64,000 bases of DNA, taken from Mycolicibacterium sp. lyk4-40-TYG-92 (lineage in GTDB: Bacteria; Actinomycetota; Actinomycetes; Mycobacteriales; Mycobacteriaceae). Positions within the stretch are counted from its first letter, which is position 1; every line of letters begins with the position of its first letter. The notes under the pieces were generated by a model that had not been told where the DNA came from, ran no database searches, and saw nothing but the letters and a program-made list of their open reading frames with translations. Shown here piece by piece: positions 55,440-63,660 of this stretch. A program made the translations under genes and the position numbers. The stretch lies in the NCBI RefSeq assembly GCF_030209435.1, contig NZ_JARVRX010000002.1, positions 278,269 to 342,268 on the forward strand, given 5' to 3'.

Positions 55440-56533
55440 CTGGAACACTGACCGGGGTCTACCCGACCAAGTGCTGGTATGTCGCCGCGACTTCGGAAGA
55501 AGTGGGTGAGGCGCCGTTGGCACGCCGGATACTGGGGCGCGACGTGGTGCTCTGGCGGACCCAAGACGGCCACGTTGTCGCGTTCGAGGACCGGTGCGCA
55601 CACCGAGGCTTTCCGCTCTCGCACGGGAAACCGATGGGGGACAGCCTGGTTTGCGGCTACCACGGCTGTACCTACGATCGAAACGGGGTGTGCGTGCAGG
55701 TGCCGACGCAACCGTACGTTCCGCCGGGGATGAGCGTGCCGGTGTTTCCCGCCATCGAGAGTTCGCCATTCATCTGGATCTGGCTGGGGCCGACCGGATC
55801 GGCGTTCGGTAGTCGGCCTCCCAGTACGCCATGGCTGACCGACCCGGGTTGGCAGTCGTTCGGCAGCGCATGGCGATTGCGTGCGAACTACCTGATGGCG
55901 CACGAACATTACCTGGATTTCTCGTACGCCCCGGTGCTGTACCACGACGAACTACCGCCGGGGACGAAGCGGCTTCCGGCAGTCGACGATGTCGTGGTCA
56001 CCGAGACCACAGTCTCCTATCGGCGGAGCCTGCCAGATGCTCCTTTGGCTGAGTGGGAGGCGAGGGCCACCGGCCTGGACGCGTCTCGTACCTACGCTCG
56101 CTGCGAGAGTGGAAGTTTCGCGTCGCCGGCCCTTCATGTCCAACGTTGGGAGATTGTTGCCGACGGCGTGACCTACGCCAGCGTCCGAACCCATGCGATC
56201 ACTCCGGAAACACCGGACTCAACGCACGTTTTTATGCAAGCGTCCTGGAACTACGCGCCCGGCGACAAGGCCGTTGCCAAGTACTTGGAAACGTTCCTCG
56301 ACGACCTCGTGGACCGCGACCGCAGCATCCTCGACATGGCCGCGGCGCGTGTCGGCTACGACGGCTGGCGGTCCAGTGTCGAGTTCCAGGCCGACACCGC
56401 CGCACTCGAAGCGCGGCGCATCGTCGCCGTGATGCTGGCCAAAGAAGCCGGCCGCGCGCCGCTACGTCCCGGCGTGCAGCACACGAAAGCCGATCAACTA
56501 AACCGCAATTCAGTCCAACCGATCTTCAAGTAG
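55436..56533 (+). CDS. Rieske non-haem iron oxygenase alpha-subunit-like protein with altered iron-site residues
   Basis: The 365-aa protein has a Rieske [2Fe-2S] domain with CAHRG (C-x-H, about residues 54-56) and CGYHG (about 73-76). It belongs to the VanA/PobA-like single-subunit oxygenases. At the expected mononuclear iron site the sequence is D161-F-S-Y164-A-P-V-L-Y169-H170, where related enzymes have D-x-x-H-x4-H; both His are Tyr, with a His one place later. It may be catalytically changed or bind iron differently. ATG 55436 overlaps the reductase stop. Confidence 0.88.
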   Translation: MTGTLTGVYPTKCWYVAATSEEVGEAPLARRILGRDVVLWRTQDGHVVAFEDRCAHRGFPLSHGKPMGDSLVCGYHGCTYDRNGVCVQVPTQPYVPPGMSVPVFPAIESSPFIWIWLGPTGSAFGSRPPSTPWLTDPGWQSFGSAWRLRANYLMAHEHYLDFSYAPVLYHDELPPGTKRLPAVDDVVVTETTVSYRRSLPDAPLAEWEARATGLDASRTYARCESGSFASPALHVQRWEIVADGVTYASVRTHAITPETPDSTHVFMQASWNYAPGDKAVAKYLETFLDDLVDRDRSILDMAAARVGYDGWRSSVEFQADTAALEARRIVAVMLAKEAGRAPLRPGVQHTKADQLNRNSVQPIFK

Positions 56534-56551
56534 TAGACAAAGGAGTCCGCA

Positions 56552-57796
56552 ATGACCACCGAGAGCTTCGCCGACGTCGACCTGGCCAAAGTTGACCTCA
56601 CCGATCTGACGTACTTCCAGGACGGCCCGCCGTACGAGTTGTTCGCCCGGATGCGCAAAGAGGCCGGCCCGCACTGGAATCCGCTGCACAACGACGACGA
56701 GCCGGGCTTCTGGTCCTTCACGAAATTCGATGACATCGCGACCATCAGCAGCAATCCGGAGCTGTTCTCCTCGGCTCGTGGCGGCGTCTTCTTCACAGCC
56801 ACGATGGGCCCCACACCGGTCGAGGTATTGCGCGAGATCATTCTTGGCATGGATCCGCCGCGGCACACCCAGCAGCGCAACGTTGTGCAGGCCGTGTTCA
56901 CTCCGAGGATGATCCGGCAGATGGAGGCCGAGGTCCGGGCGACTGTGACCGGCCTTATTGACAGCGTCATCGAAAAGGGCGCATGCGATTTCGTTGATGA
57001 GATCGCCGTAGAGCTGCCGCTGATCGTGATCGCCGACATGCTCGGCGTGGTGCAGGACGATCGCCGACAGTTGTTCGAGTGGACCAACACGCTCTCCCGG
57101 GCTGCAGCCACTGGCGACGCACAACTGGGGTTTGGCGCGCTGCTGGAGATCGGCGGTTACCTGACGGCGCTGACCGCCGAGCGCAAGGCCAATCCAGGGC
57201 CGGATCTATTGTCGCGGCTGTTGGTGGCCGAGGTTGACGGGGAGAGCCTGTCTGAGCAAGAGGTCACGTTCTTCTTCGCGATCCTGATGTTCGCCGGCAA
57301 CGACACCACCAGGAATACGGCGTCGGGCGGCATGCGGGCGCTCATCGAGAACCCTGCCGAACGGCAGAAGCTGATCGGTGATCCCGAGCTGATTCCCGGA
57401 GCGGTCGAAGAGATGCTGCGCTGGGTCAGCCCTGTCGTCTACTTCACCCGGACTGTGACTGCCGACACCGTTGTGGGCGGGCACGCGCTGAAAGAAGGTG
57501 AGCGCGTTGTCATGTGGTACGGCGCCGGTTCCCGCGACCCGGAGAAGAATGACGACCCCGAGACCTTCAACGTGTCCCGGGGGAAGATGCCGCACCAGGC
57601 GTTCGGTGGTGGCGGACCGCACTTCTGTCTCGGCAACCAGCTGGCCCGTCTCGAGCTACGGGTGCTGTTCGAAGAACTGATGCGCCGCATTCCGGACATG
57701 GAGATCGCAGGACCGGTGTCGCGGCTGGTCTCGAGTTTCTCCAACGAGCTGACCTCGATGCCGGTCACCTTCACGCCCGGCACTCGGGAGGGCTGA
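56552..57796 (+). CDS. Cytochrome P450
   Basis: The 414-aa P450 has AGNDTT (about residues 248-253), the ExxR in EEMLRW and the haem loop FGGGGPHFCLG with Cys at about 358. AAAGGAG lies before ATG 56552. It resembles the P450 at 31780-33063 in its I-helix and haem loops (group of CYP124/125/142-like enzymes). It lies 18 bp after the Rieske gene and 1 bp before the acyl-CoA synthetase, so it is part of the operon. Confidence 0.95.
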   Translation: MTTESFADVDLAKVDLTDLTYFQDGPPYELFARMRKEAGPHWNPLHNDDEPGFWSFTKFDDIATISSNPELFSSARGGVFFTATMGPTPVEVLREIILGMDPPRHTQQRNVVQAVFTPRMIRQMEAEVRATVTGLIDSVIEKGACDFVDEIAVELPLIVIADMLGVVQDDRRQLFEWTNTLSRAAATGDAQLGFGALLEIGGYLTALTAERKANPGPDLLSRLLVAEVDGESLSEQEVTFFFAILMFAGNDTTRNTASGGMRALIENPAERQKLIGDPELIPGAVEEMLRWVSPVVYFTRTVTADTVVGGHALKEGERVVMWYGAGSRDPEKNDDPETFNVSRGKMPHQAFGGGGPHFCLGNQLARLELRVLFEELMRRIPDMEIAGPVSRLVSSFSNELTSMPVTFTPGTREG

Positions 57797-57797
57797 G

Positions 57798-59339
57798 ATG
57801 TTCCCCGGAACCCGTGCGCTGGTGACGCCCGACAAGCCCGCGGTGATCATGGCCGGTTCCGGTCGGCGGCTGACATACCGCGAACTCGACGACAGCTCAA
57901 GGCAACTCGCAGTCGCTTTGGCTGATCTCGGGCTGGTCAAGGGCGACGTGATCGCAATGCTCAGTGACAACGCCGCAGAGTGTTTCGTCATCTACTGGGC
58001 AGCCCTGCGCTCGGGTCTGTACCTGACCGCGGTGAACTTCCACCTCACTGCCGGCGAGGTCGCCTACATCGTGAACGACTGCGACGCCAAAGTCCTGATC
58101 GCCGCCGGTGGCCTCGGGGAACTGGCCGAGGAGGTGCGGTCCCTGGCGCCGGGCGTCGAGCATGCCTTCAGCTTTGACGGGTCCCTGAATGGATTCGATT
58201 CGTATGCAGACCTTTTGGCCTCCGCTGGAGATCGAACCCTGGCCGACCAGCCGCGCGGCAGTGACATGCTCTACTCGTCTGGCACGACCGGCCGGCCGAA
58301 GGGGATCAAGCCGCCGCTGCTGCCGATTCAGGTCGACGAACCGGGCGACCCCATCACCGGATTGTTGGGTTCGGCGTTCGGCATCACCGCCGACGACGTG
58401 TACCTGTCGCCGGCGCCGATCTATCACGCCGCGCCGCTGCGCTGGTGTGGCGCCGTCCAGGCACTCGGTGGCACCGTCGTGGTGCTCGAAAGGTTCAAGG
58501 CCGAAACCACTCTTGCCGCGATCGAGAAGTACCGTGCCACAGTCGTCCAGGTCGTGCCGACGATGTTCGTGCGGATGCTGCAGCTGACCGAAGCGCAACG
58601 GGCGTCATACGACGTGTCCAGTCTCCGGTTGGCCATTCATGCGGCCGCGCCCTGCCCTGCGGATGTGAAGGAGGCGATGATCGATTGGTGGGGGCCGATC
58701 CTGGTCGAGTACTACGGGTCAACGGAAGCCTGTGGCTTCACGGTCATCAATTCGCAGGACTGGCGGGACAAGCAGGGGTCGGTCGGGCGAAGCATGCTTG
58801 GTACGGTGCACATCTGCGACGAGCGTGGTGCCGAATTGCCCACGGGCGAAGCGGGATTGGTCTACTTCGAGCGTGACGTCCGGCCGTTCGAGTACCACAA
58901 CGACCCCGCCAAGACCAAGGAAGCCGAGCATCCGGCGCACAGCAACTGGACGACGGTAGGTGACATCGGTTACCTCGATGCGGACGGCTATCTCTTTCTG
59001 ACCGACCGCAAGTCGTTCATGATCATCTCTGGCGGCGTAAACATCTATCCGCAGGAGGTGGAGAACGCGCTGACGCTGCATCCCTTGGTGTTCGACGTGG
59101 CCGTCATCGGCGTGCCAGACCCGGCGATGGGCCAACAGGTCAAAGCTGTTGTTCAACTGAGAGATGGCATTGAGCCCAGTGCGGAACTGGCCGAGCAACT
59201 CATCGCCTACGCGCGGACGAAAGTGGCCGCATTCAAAGCACCCAAGACCGTCGACTTCGTCGACAGTTTGCCGCGTACGCCGACCGGGAAGCTGGTCAAG
59301 CGCATGTTGGTGGAGCGGCACGCCACACCTTCAAGGTAG
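57798..59339 (+). CDS. Acyl-CoA synthetase (AMP-forming, FadD-like), paralogue of 26211-27755
   Basis: The 513-aa enzyme has YSSGTTGRPKG, YYGSTEACG, TVGDIGYLDADGYLFLTDR and the catalytic Lys in PRTPTGKLVK. It is similar along its whole length to the synthetase at 26211-27755, including unusual stretches such as SPAPIYHAAPLRW and HAAAPCP. It is the last gene of the operon and would activate the acid produced by the ALDH. Confidence 0.94.
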   Translation: MFPGTRALVTPDKPAVIMAGSGRRLTYRELDDSSRQLAVALADLGLVKGDVIAMLSDNAAECFVIYWAALRSGLYLTAVNFHLTAGEVAYIVNDCDAKVLIAAGGLGELAEEVRSLAPGVEHAFSFDGSLNGFDSYADLLASAGDRTLADQPRGSDMLYSSGTTGRPKGIKPPLLPIQVDEPGDPITGLLGSAFGITADDVYLSPAPIYHAAPLRWCGAVQALGGTVVVLERFKAETTLAAIEKYRATVVQVVPTMFVRMLQLTEAQRASYDVSSLRLAIHAAAPCPADVKEAMIDWWGPILVEYYGSTEACGFTVINSQDWRDKQGSVGRSMLGTVHICDERGAELPTGEAGLVYFERDVRPFEYHNDPAKTKEAEHPAHSNWTTVGDIGYLDADGYLFLTDRKSFMIISGGVNIYPQEVENALTLHPLVFDVAVIGVPDPAMGQQVKAVVQLRDGIEPSAELAEQLIAYARTKVAAFKAPKTVDFVDSLPRTPTGKLVKRMLVERHATPSR

Positions 59340-59344
59340 TAATG

Positions 59345-59755
59345 TCGGTACGCCGCGTCGTCAGCGCCAAGGATTCTTCAGCGGGTGATGGGCTCGGCGC
59401 AGTGGCGGTACGAGTATAGGGATATGGATTGTCGTCGAACAGGAGCGTAAGCCCTGCAGGCAGGTTGCGAGGCGACCGACGAGTTTGAGCAACTGCAACT
59501 CCACGGAGATGTGATCGCCGATGGTGGCCAGGCAGGACCATACCTTGACTTGCCGGGGTCGTGGCCGGCCTCCTCGGCGGCTTTCTTGACCGTCTGCACG
59601 CACCGAACCAGGGTTTCGTCGGTGAAGAACGTGTGCAAGGTGACTTCGTTCGGATGCCTTGCCGCCCAAGGCGAGTGAATCGGGTGCGGACGCGACCGAT
59701 CCCAGCGGGATTTCGTCGTCGTAGTCGCCGCCGAGCCGTAGCATCGGATAGTGCC
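59345..59755 (-). pseudogene. Decayed F420-dependent LLM-class oxidoreductase (TIGR03857-like), multiple frameshifts
   Basis: Three frames on the minus strand together give one protein: GGDYDDEIPLGSVASAPDSLALGGK (about 59750-59660), then HTFFTDETLVRCVQTVKKAAEEAGHDPGK (59635-59550), then VKVWSCLATIGDHISVELQLLKLVGRLATCLQG (59550-59450). They appear in the order found in TIGR03857-type F420-dependent oxidoreductases of about 350 aa. The N-terminal half and the C-terminal end are missing. It is a remnant left next to the TetR gene. Confidence 0.72.
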
Positions 59756-59764
59756 CGATGAGGG

Positions 59765-60433
59765 TTACTGCTCCCGTGGATCGGGACCGAGGGTGCGTGC
59801 CAGTTCGGTTCGCCATGCACGCACACGTTGGCTGAAGTTGTACTGCTGTGGGTCGATGAGCCAGCGGTAGGCCATTCCGAGACCAACGTCAACGACTCGT
59901 TCTGCTGCGAAATCTGCGTCGGTCTCCTGTCGGATGCTGCCATCGGCCTTGCCGGCGCGGATTGCGTTGGCGAGGGCCTGTTGAAGTTCGAAAAGTGGCT
60001 CGGACACCCGTTGAAGGGGGATCGCAGAGGGCCCGGCTGCTTCGAAACTGACCACCAAGAACGCACGCAGCCGGGTGGGCTGTTCGTTGATGAAGGCCTC
60101 CAACCGGGCCACGACCCGCAGTACTGCGTCGAGGCCATTCGCAGCCTTAGGTGTCTCCGCGAGCAGCTCGTCGATCCAAAAGTTGTCGAGCATCGTGGCT
60201 AGAAGCCCGTCCTTGCTGCCGAAGCGTGTGTTCACCATGGAACGGACAAACCCCGCGCGTTCGGCGATCTCGCCAGCGGTAGTGGCTCCGAATCCCTGGA
60301 CCGCGAACAACTCGGTGGCCGCCCGCAGCAGCTTCTCGCGGGAATGTGCCACTCGCTGCGCCTGCGTCGGTGCGGTTCGCTTGGTGCCACGGGAACCGGC
60401 GCGCGGCCGCTGGATCTCAGACACGCCAACCAT
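59765..60433 (-). CDS. TetR-family transcriptional regulator
   Basis: The 222-aa protein has the HTH TTAGEIAERAGFVRSMVNTRFGSKDGLLATML, a basic N-terminus (RPRAGSRGTKRTAPT) and a helical ligand domain. ATG 60433 is chosen because TetR homology starts soon after; the frame upstream would run through the operator. It diverges from the phosphotransferase gene, with a 30-bp palindrome between them (60497-60526), so autoregulation and control of that operon are likely. Confidence 0.9.
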   Translation of the reverse strand: MVGVSEIQRPRAGSRGTKRTAPTQAQRVAHSREKLLRAATELFAVQGFGATTAGEIAERAGFVRSMVNTRFGSKDGLLATMLDNFWIDELLAETPKAANGLDAVLRVVARLEAFINEQPTRLRAFLVVSFEAAGPSAIPLQRVSEPLFELQQALANAIRAGKADGSIRQETDADFAAERVVDVGLGMAYRWLIDPQQYNFSQRVRAWRTELARTLGPDPREQ

Positions 60434-60486
60434 TATCCCATTTGAGAACTGGGATACGGGCTGACGCGGAGCCGTTGTGGTGGATA

Positions 60487-60516
60487 TTGACACCACCAAC
60501 ATATCGACGATACTGT
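60487..60516 (+). promoter_or_regulatory. Promoter TTGACA-N18-TACTGT
   Basis: A perfect -35 box (60487-60492) and a -10-like TACTGT (60511-60516) read towards the phosphotransferase. The palindrome covers the spacer and -10. Confidence 0.55.
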
Positions 60517-60526
60517 CGATATGTTG
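60497..60526. promoter_or_regulatory. 30-bp palindromic operator CAACATATCGAC-N6-GTCGATATGTTG
   Basis: Two perfect 12-bp arms surround GATACT; beyond them the symmetry continues with one extra base (CACCAC / GTGGTG). It lies 64 bp from the TetR start. Size and symmetry fit a TetR-type binding site. Confidence 0.75.
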
Positions 60527-60709
60527 TGGTGTCTGCCACATCGTGGGTCTCAACAAGATCGACGTCACATCTGAGTCGTCGTTGTCGAAAGAAGCCTTGA
60601 AATGCAATTGGATAGCAGCAACCGTGCTGTCGGCCAGCTCGTCGATAGCGCTGGCTCTCCGCGTACCCCCGTCGCGTCCGCCACGGTCTCTTGCGCAGGA
60701 ATGGGTGGA

Positions 60710-61783
60710 ATGGCAGCTCAGGCCGTCGACGTGGACTCCCTCACGCCGACGAAGGTTACCGCGATCCTTCGCCGCAGCTACGACTTGCCCGGCGCTGTCA
60801 CGACCGTCGAGGCAATCCCGTTCAGCATCGGGCAGGCCGCCGACAGTGCGCGCCTCGTGCTGACCTACGCCGGTGATCAGGGAGACGCTCCGTCAACTCT
60901 GGTGGGGAAGTTCGCGTCACGCGACGAGAGCAGCCGTGCCCTGTCCATCTCAGCTGACCTCTATGCCCGCGAGCTCGGGTTTTACCGTGAGCTGGCGCCG
61001 AGTTTGGCCGTCCGCACGCCCGCGCTGGTGCATGCCGAAGTCGCCGGCGACGGACGTTTCGCGCTCCTGCTTGAGGATGTCGCACCAGCGACGATGGTCG
61101 ACCAAATTGAAGGCTGCACTCCCGAGTACGCCGAGGTTGCTATCCGGCAGGCTGCCAGGTTGCATGCATCGTCGTGGGGTCGCGAGGAACTCGCTCAGAT
61201 CCCGTGGTTGGCCTCTTTTGCCTCAGTGCTGGACCTGGCGGTGGAGCATCTCCCGCACTTGCACCGCCAGTTCCGTGCGACTTACGGCGATATGGTCGAC
61301 GAGCCCATCCTCGCGCTGACCGATGAGCTTGTCGAGGTGATCCCAGCGTGGCACCGGCTGACCTCTGATGGCTACGCTCTATGGCATCACGATTACCGGC
61401 CTGACAACATGCTCTTTAACGCCAATGGCGGCGTCGATCCGCTGGTAGTAGTTGACTGGCAAACCGTCTCGTACGGTCCTGCGATCGCTGATGTCAGCTA
61501 CTTCCTCGGTTGCGGGCTAGCGGTGGAGGACCGCCGCGCCCACGAGCGCGACCTGGTCGCGATATACCACGACGAGCTGGTAGGCGCTGGCGTCGAGGCC
61601 CCGGACCGTGACGAAGTGTGGAGCGCCTACCTCGATCACGCAGTCACAGCGTTGTTCATGGCCGTGCACGCGTCGGTGCGAGTGGAGCGTACTGAGCGCG
61701 GCGATCAGATGTGGTCCAGCTGGCTTGAACGGTCCGCGGCTCAGATTACCGACCACGACGTGCTCGCGCGGCACCGCGGATAA
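60710..61783 (+). CDS. Phosphotransferase family protein (APH/ecdysteroid-kinase-like)
   Basis: The 357-aa protein has the kinase-like fold: the catalytic loop LWHHDYRPDNMLF (Asp at about residue 228, with Asn) and the metal-binding Asp in VVVDWQT (about 250). Such proteins are common in mycobacterial lipid and steroid clusters (as in FadE36), where substrates are unknown. ATG 60710 is chosen because AGGA lies 9 bp upstream; ATG 60701 would have no gap. It is followed 12 bp later by the DUF7065-like gene. Confidence 0.86.
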   Translation: MAAQAVDVDSLTPTKVTAILRRSYDLPGAVTTVEAIPFSIGQAADSARLVLTYAGDQGDAPSTLVGKFASRDESSRALSISADLYARELGFYRELAPSLAVRTPALVHAEVAGDGRFALLLEDVAPATMVDQIEGCTPEYAEVAIRQAARLHASSWGREELAQIPWLASFASVLDLAVEHLPHLHRQFRATYGDMVDEPILALTDELVEVIPAWHRLTSDGYALWHHDYRPDNMLFNANGGVDPLVVVDWQTVSYGPAIADVSYFLGCGLAVEDRRAHERDLVAIYHDELVGAGVEAPDRDEVWSAYLDHAVTALFMAVHASVRVERTERGDQMWSSWLERSAAQITDHDVLARHRG

Positions 61784-61795
61784 AGAGAGAGCCAA

Positions 61796-62899
61796 ATGCT
61801 GACCAGCTTCGATGACTATCCGATCCACCAATCGGCATTGCCCCTCACGCAAACCGGCAATGGTAACCCCCATCATTATGATCGGTTCTGGTTCAACGGG
61901 TTCCGCGAGGATCTGTTCCTCGGCGTCGCATTCGGCTCGTACCCGAACCGCCAGATCATGGACGGCGCGTTTTCCGTAGTGCACGAGGGCGTTCAGCGCT
62001 CAGTGTTCGCCAGCGGCCGATCGAACCCCGATCCCGTGGACACCCACATCGGGCCGATCCGCATCGAGATCGTCGAACCGATGCGCATTAACCGGCTTAT
62101 CGTGGAGGCGCCAGAGCACGGACTGCAAGCCGATCTCATCTTCACTGCGACCACTGCCGCTGTCGAAGAGGCCCGACAAATCAAGTTCGTCGGCGCACTG
62201 AACTTCATGGATGCCACACGCGCCACTCAGTGGGGCACCTGGACCGGCACATTGGTAGTCGACGGAAAGGCCGTCGACCTCAAGGGCGGTATCCCTGCGA
62301 CCAAGGATCGCTCGTGGGGCACCCGTCGCATCGGCCGCCTCTCCGACGGCGCGCCAGAAGCGCCACCGGAGGTACTGTTCTTGTGGTCGCCAATCCACTT
62401 CGACGATGAGTGCTTCCACCAGTTGACTTTTGAGAACCCCGACGGGTCCCAGTGGGCACACGAGGGGCTGGTCATTCCCAAGATTGCTCCGGGCACCCAG
62501 GTCGTCGCCGCTGCTGCCGAGCCAACTCGATTTGCGCGAGTCGAGCATCACATCGAATGGCGGCCCGGCGCCCGTCGCGCCAAACGGGCCACGCTTCTCA
62601 CGCATGGTTTGGACGGCACGGTTGATGAGATGCATCTCGAACCGCTGATGACCTTTCAGATGAAAGGCATCGGCTACGGCCACCCCACCTGGAGCCACGG
62701 CCGTTGGCACGACGAACTCGCTGTCGGCGGTGAGTATTACGACGTGGAGTCGGAGGATCCGCTGCGCCCCGAAAACTTGCACGTACAGCAACTCGTCCAG
62801 GCGACATGGCGCGGCAAGACGGGACTCGGCGTGCTCGAACAGATCATGCTCGGTCGCCACCACCGCTATGGGTTCAATACCTACCTCGGGCCGAAGTAA
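61796..62899 (+). CDS. Hypothetical protein, DUF7065/DUF7064-like (possible lipocalin/CrtC-like fold)
   Basis: The 367-aa protein is rich in Trp, Gly and beta-prone stretches (FNGFREDLFLGVAFGSYPNR; ATQWGTWTGTLVVDG; WGTRRIG). It resembles two-domain DUF7065/DUF7064 proteins, distantly like carotenoid hydratase CrtC beta-barrels; I cannot confirm this without a search. No signal peptide is seen. It is coupled to the phosphotransferase gene, so both probably act on the same compound. AGAGAG lies just upstream. Confidence 0.65.
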   Translation: MLTSFDDYPIHQSALPLTQTGNGNPHHYDRFWFNGFREDLFLGVAFGSYPNRQIMDGAFSVVHEGVQRSVFASGRSNPDPVDTHIGPIRIEIVEPMRINRLIVEAPEHGLQADLIFTATTAAVEEARQIKFVGALNFMDATRATQWGTWTGTLVVDGKAVDLKGGIPATKDRSWGTRRIGRLSDGAPEAPPEVLFLWSPIHFDDECFHQLTFENPDGSQWAHEGLVIPKIAPGTQVVAAAAEPTRFARVEHHIEWRPGARRAKRATLLTHGLDGTVDEMHLEPLMTFQMKGIGYGHPTWSHGRWHDELAVGGEYYDVESEDPLRPENLHVQQLVQATWRGKTGLGVLEQIMLGRHHRYGFNTYLGPK

Positions 62900-63258
62900 G
62901 GACACGAACGCACCGCACCGCACCCTGGTGACCCAGGGCAACTTCTCCCCGGACTGCAATACCTTTCGGGTGTCGGGCCAGATATGGGCCAGCGCGGTTG
63001 GACCTCTCGAACCCTACCAACCCGCGTGATCTGGATCGTTCCGGCTCGAATCGGTTCGCACGGAAAGGAATTCACGCCCGGTGGCGATACCATGTGCATG
63101 TTCACCATGCTGGGGGTCGACATCGTGGACACCCCGGCAGTACAGGACCGTGCGCGGCCTGGATTCGCCATGCGCCAGTTGTTGCCCGGCCGTGGATTCA
63201 AGCATTTGGGCCGAAGGCGCGATCGGACGGCACAAGGCCAGGGTCACGGTTCAGCGGA
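62900..63258. other. 359-bp region without a recognised gene
   Basis: Several overlapping frames exist (for example 62984-63382 plus and 63014-63247 minus), but none has a ribosome binding site or a recognisable product. It may be a spacer or a decayed gene. No strong hairpin followed by a T-run was noticed. Confidence 0.45.
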
Positions 63259-63660
63259 TCATGCCGGGTTCTTGCCCTCGGCCGTCAACAGTGCGCCCAT
63301 TGTGGCGATGACGGTCTGGGTCGCCTTGAACGGCCGAACCATCACCTTGAACGACGTGATTTGGTGGCGCTCATCCCAATAGATGATGTCGACTCCCTCG
63401 ACATGGATGCCGTCGAGTTCCGCCGCAAATTCGAGGACAGCAGACCGGTCGCCGAACCATTGACCGACGTAACGGAAGTCTGTGCCATGGAACATCTGTT
63501 CCGCGGCAAGCAGATACCGCGAAACCTGTGCATGGCCGAGCTGAGGCGTGAACACCGCGGGCGAGTAGAACGCGACGTTCTCGGCGAGCAGGTCGTCGAG
63601 GATTTCGGTATGTCCCCGTTCAATGAAATCGAGCCAGCGGACGATGGGCAGTGGCGTCAT
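63259..63660 (-). CDS. NTF2-like (SnoaL-type) family protein
   Basis: The 133-aa protein is typical of the NTF2/SnoaL fold: ERGHTEILDDLLAENVAFYSPAVF, FHGTDFRYVGQWFGDRSAVLEFAAELDGIHVEGVDIIYWDERHQITSFKVMVRPFKA. The family includes isomerases such as ketosteroid isomerase and many of unknown role. Its start overlaps the stop of the upstream nitronate monooxygenase by 4 bp, so they are cotranscribed. Possible catalytic acids (Asp/Glu) are present but not assignable. Confidence 0.88.
   Translation of the reverse strand: MTPLPIVRWLDFIERGHTEILDDLLAENVAFYSPAVFTPQLGHAQVSRYLLAAEQMFHGTDFRYVGQWFGDRSAVLEFAAELDGIHVEGVDIIYWDERHQITSFKVMVRPFKATQTVIATMGALLTAEGKNPA

Larger units (their letters stand above)
60434..60709. 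other. 276-bp divergent control region
   Basis: It contains the TetR operator and the phosphotransferase promoter. Apart from the palindrome nothing else stands out. The frame of the phosphotransferase stays open up to 60602, but that part has no homology. Confidence 0.5.

Noticed and set aside
62984..63382. Plus-strand ORF after the DUF7065-like gene
   Set aside because: It overlaps the NTF2-like gene on the other strand, which has clear family features, and has no start signal.
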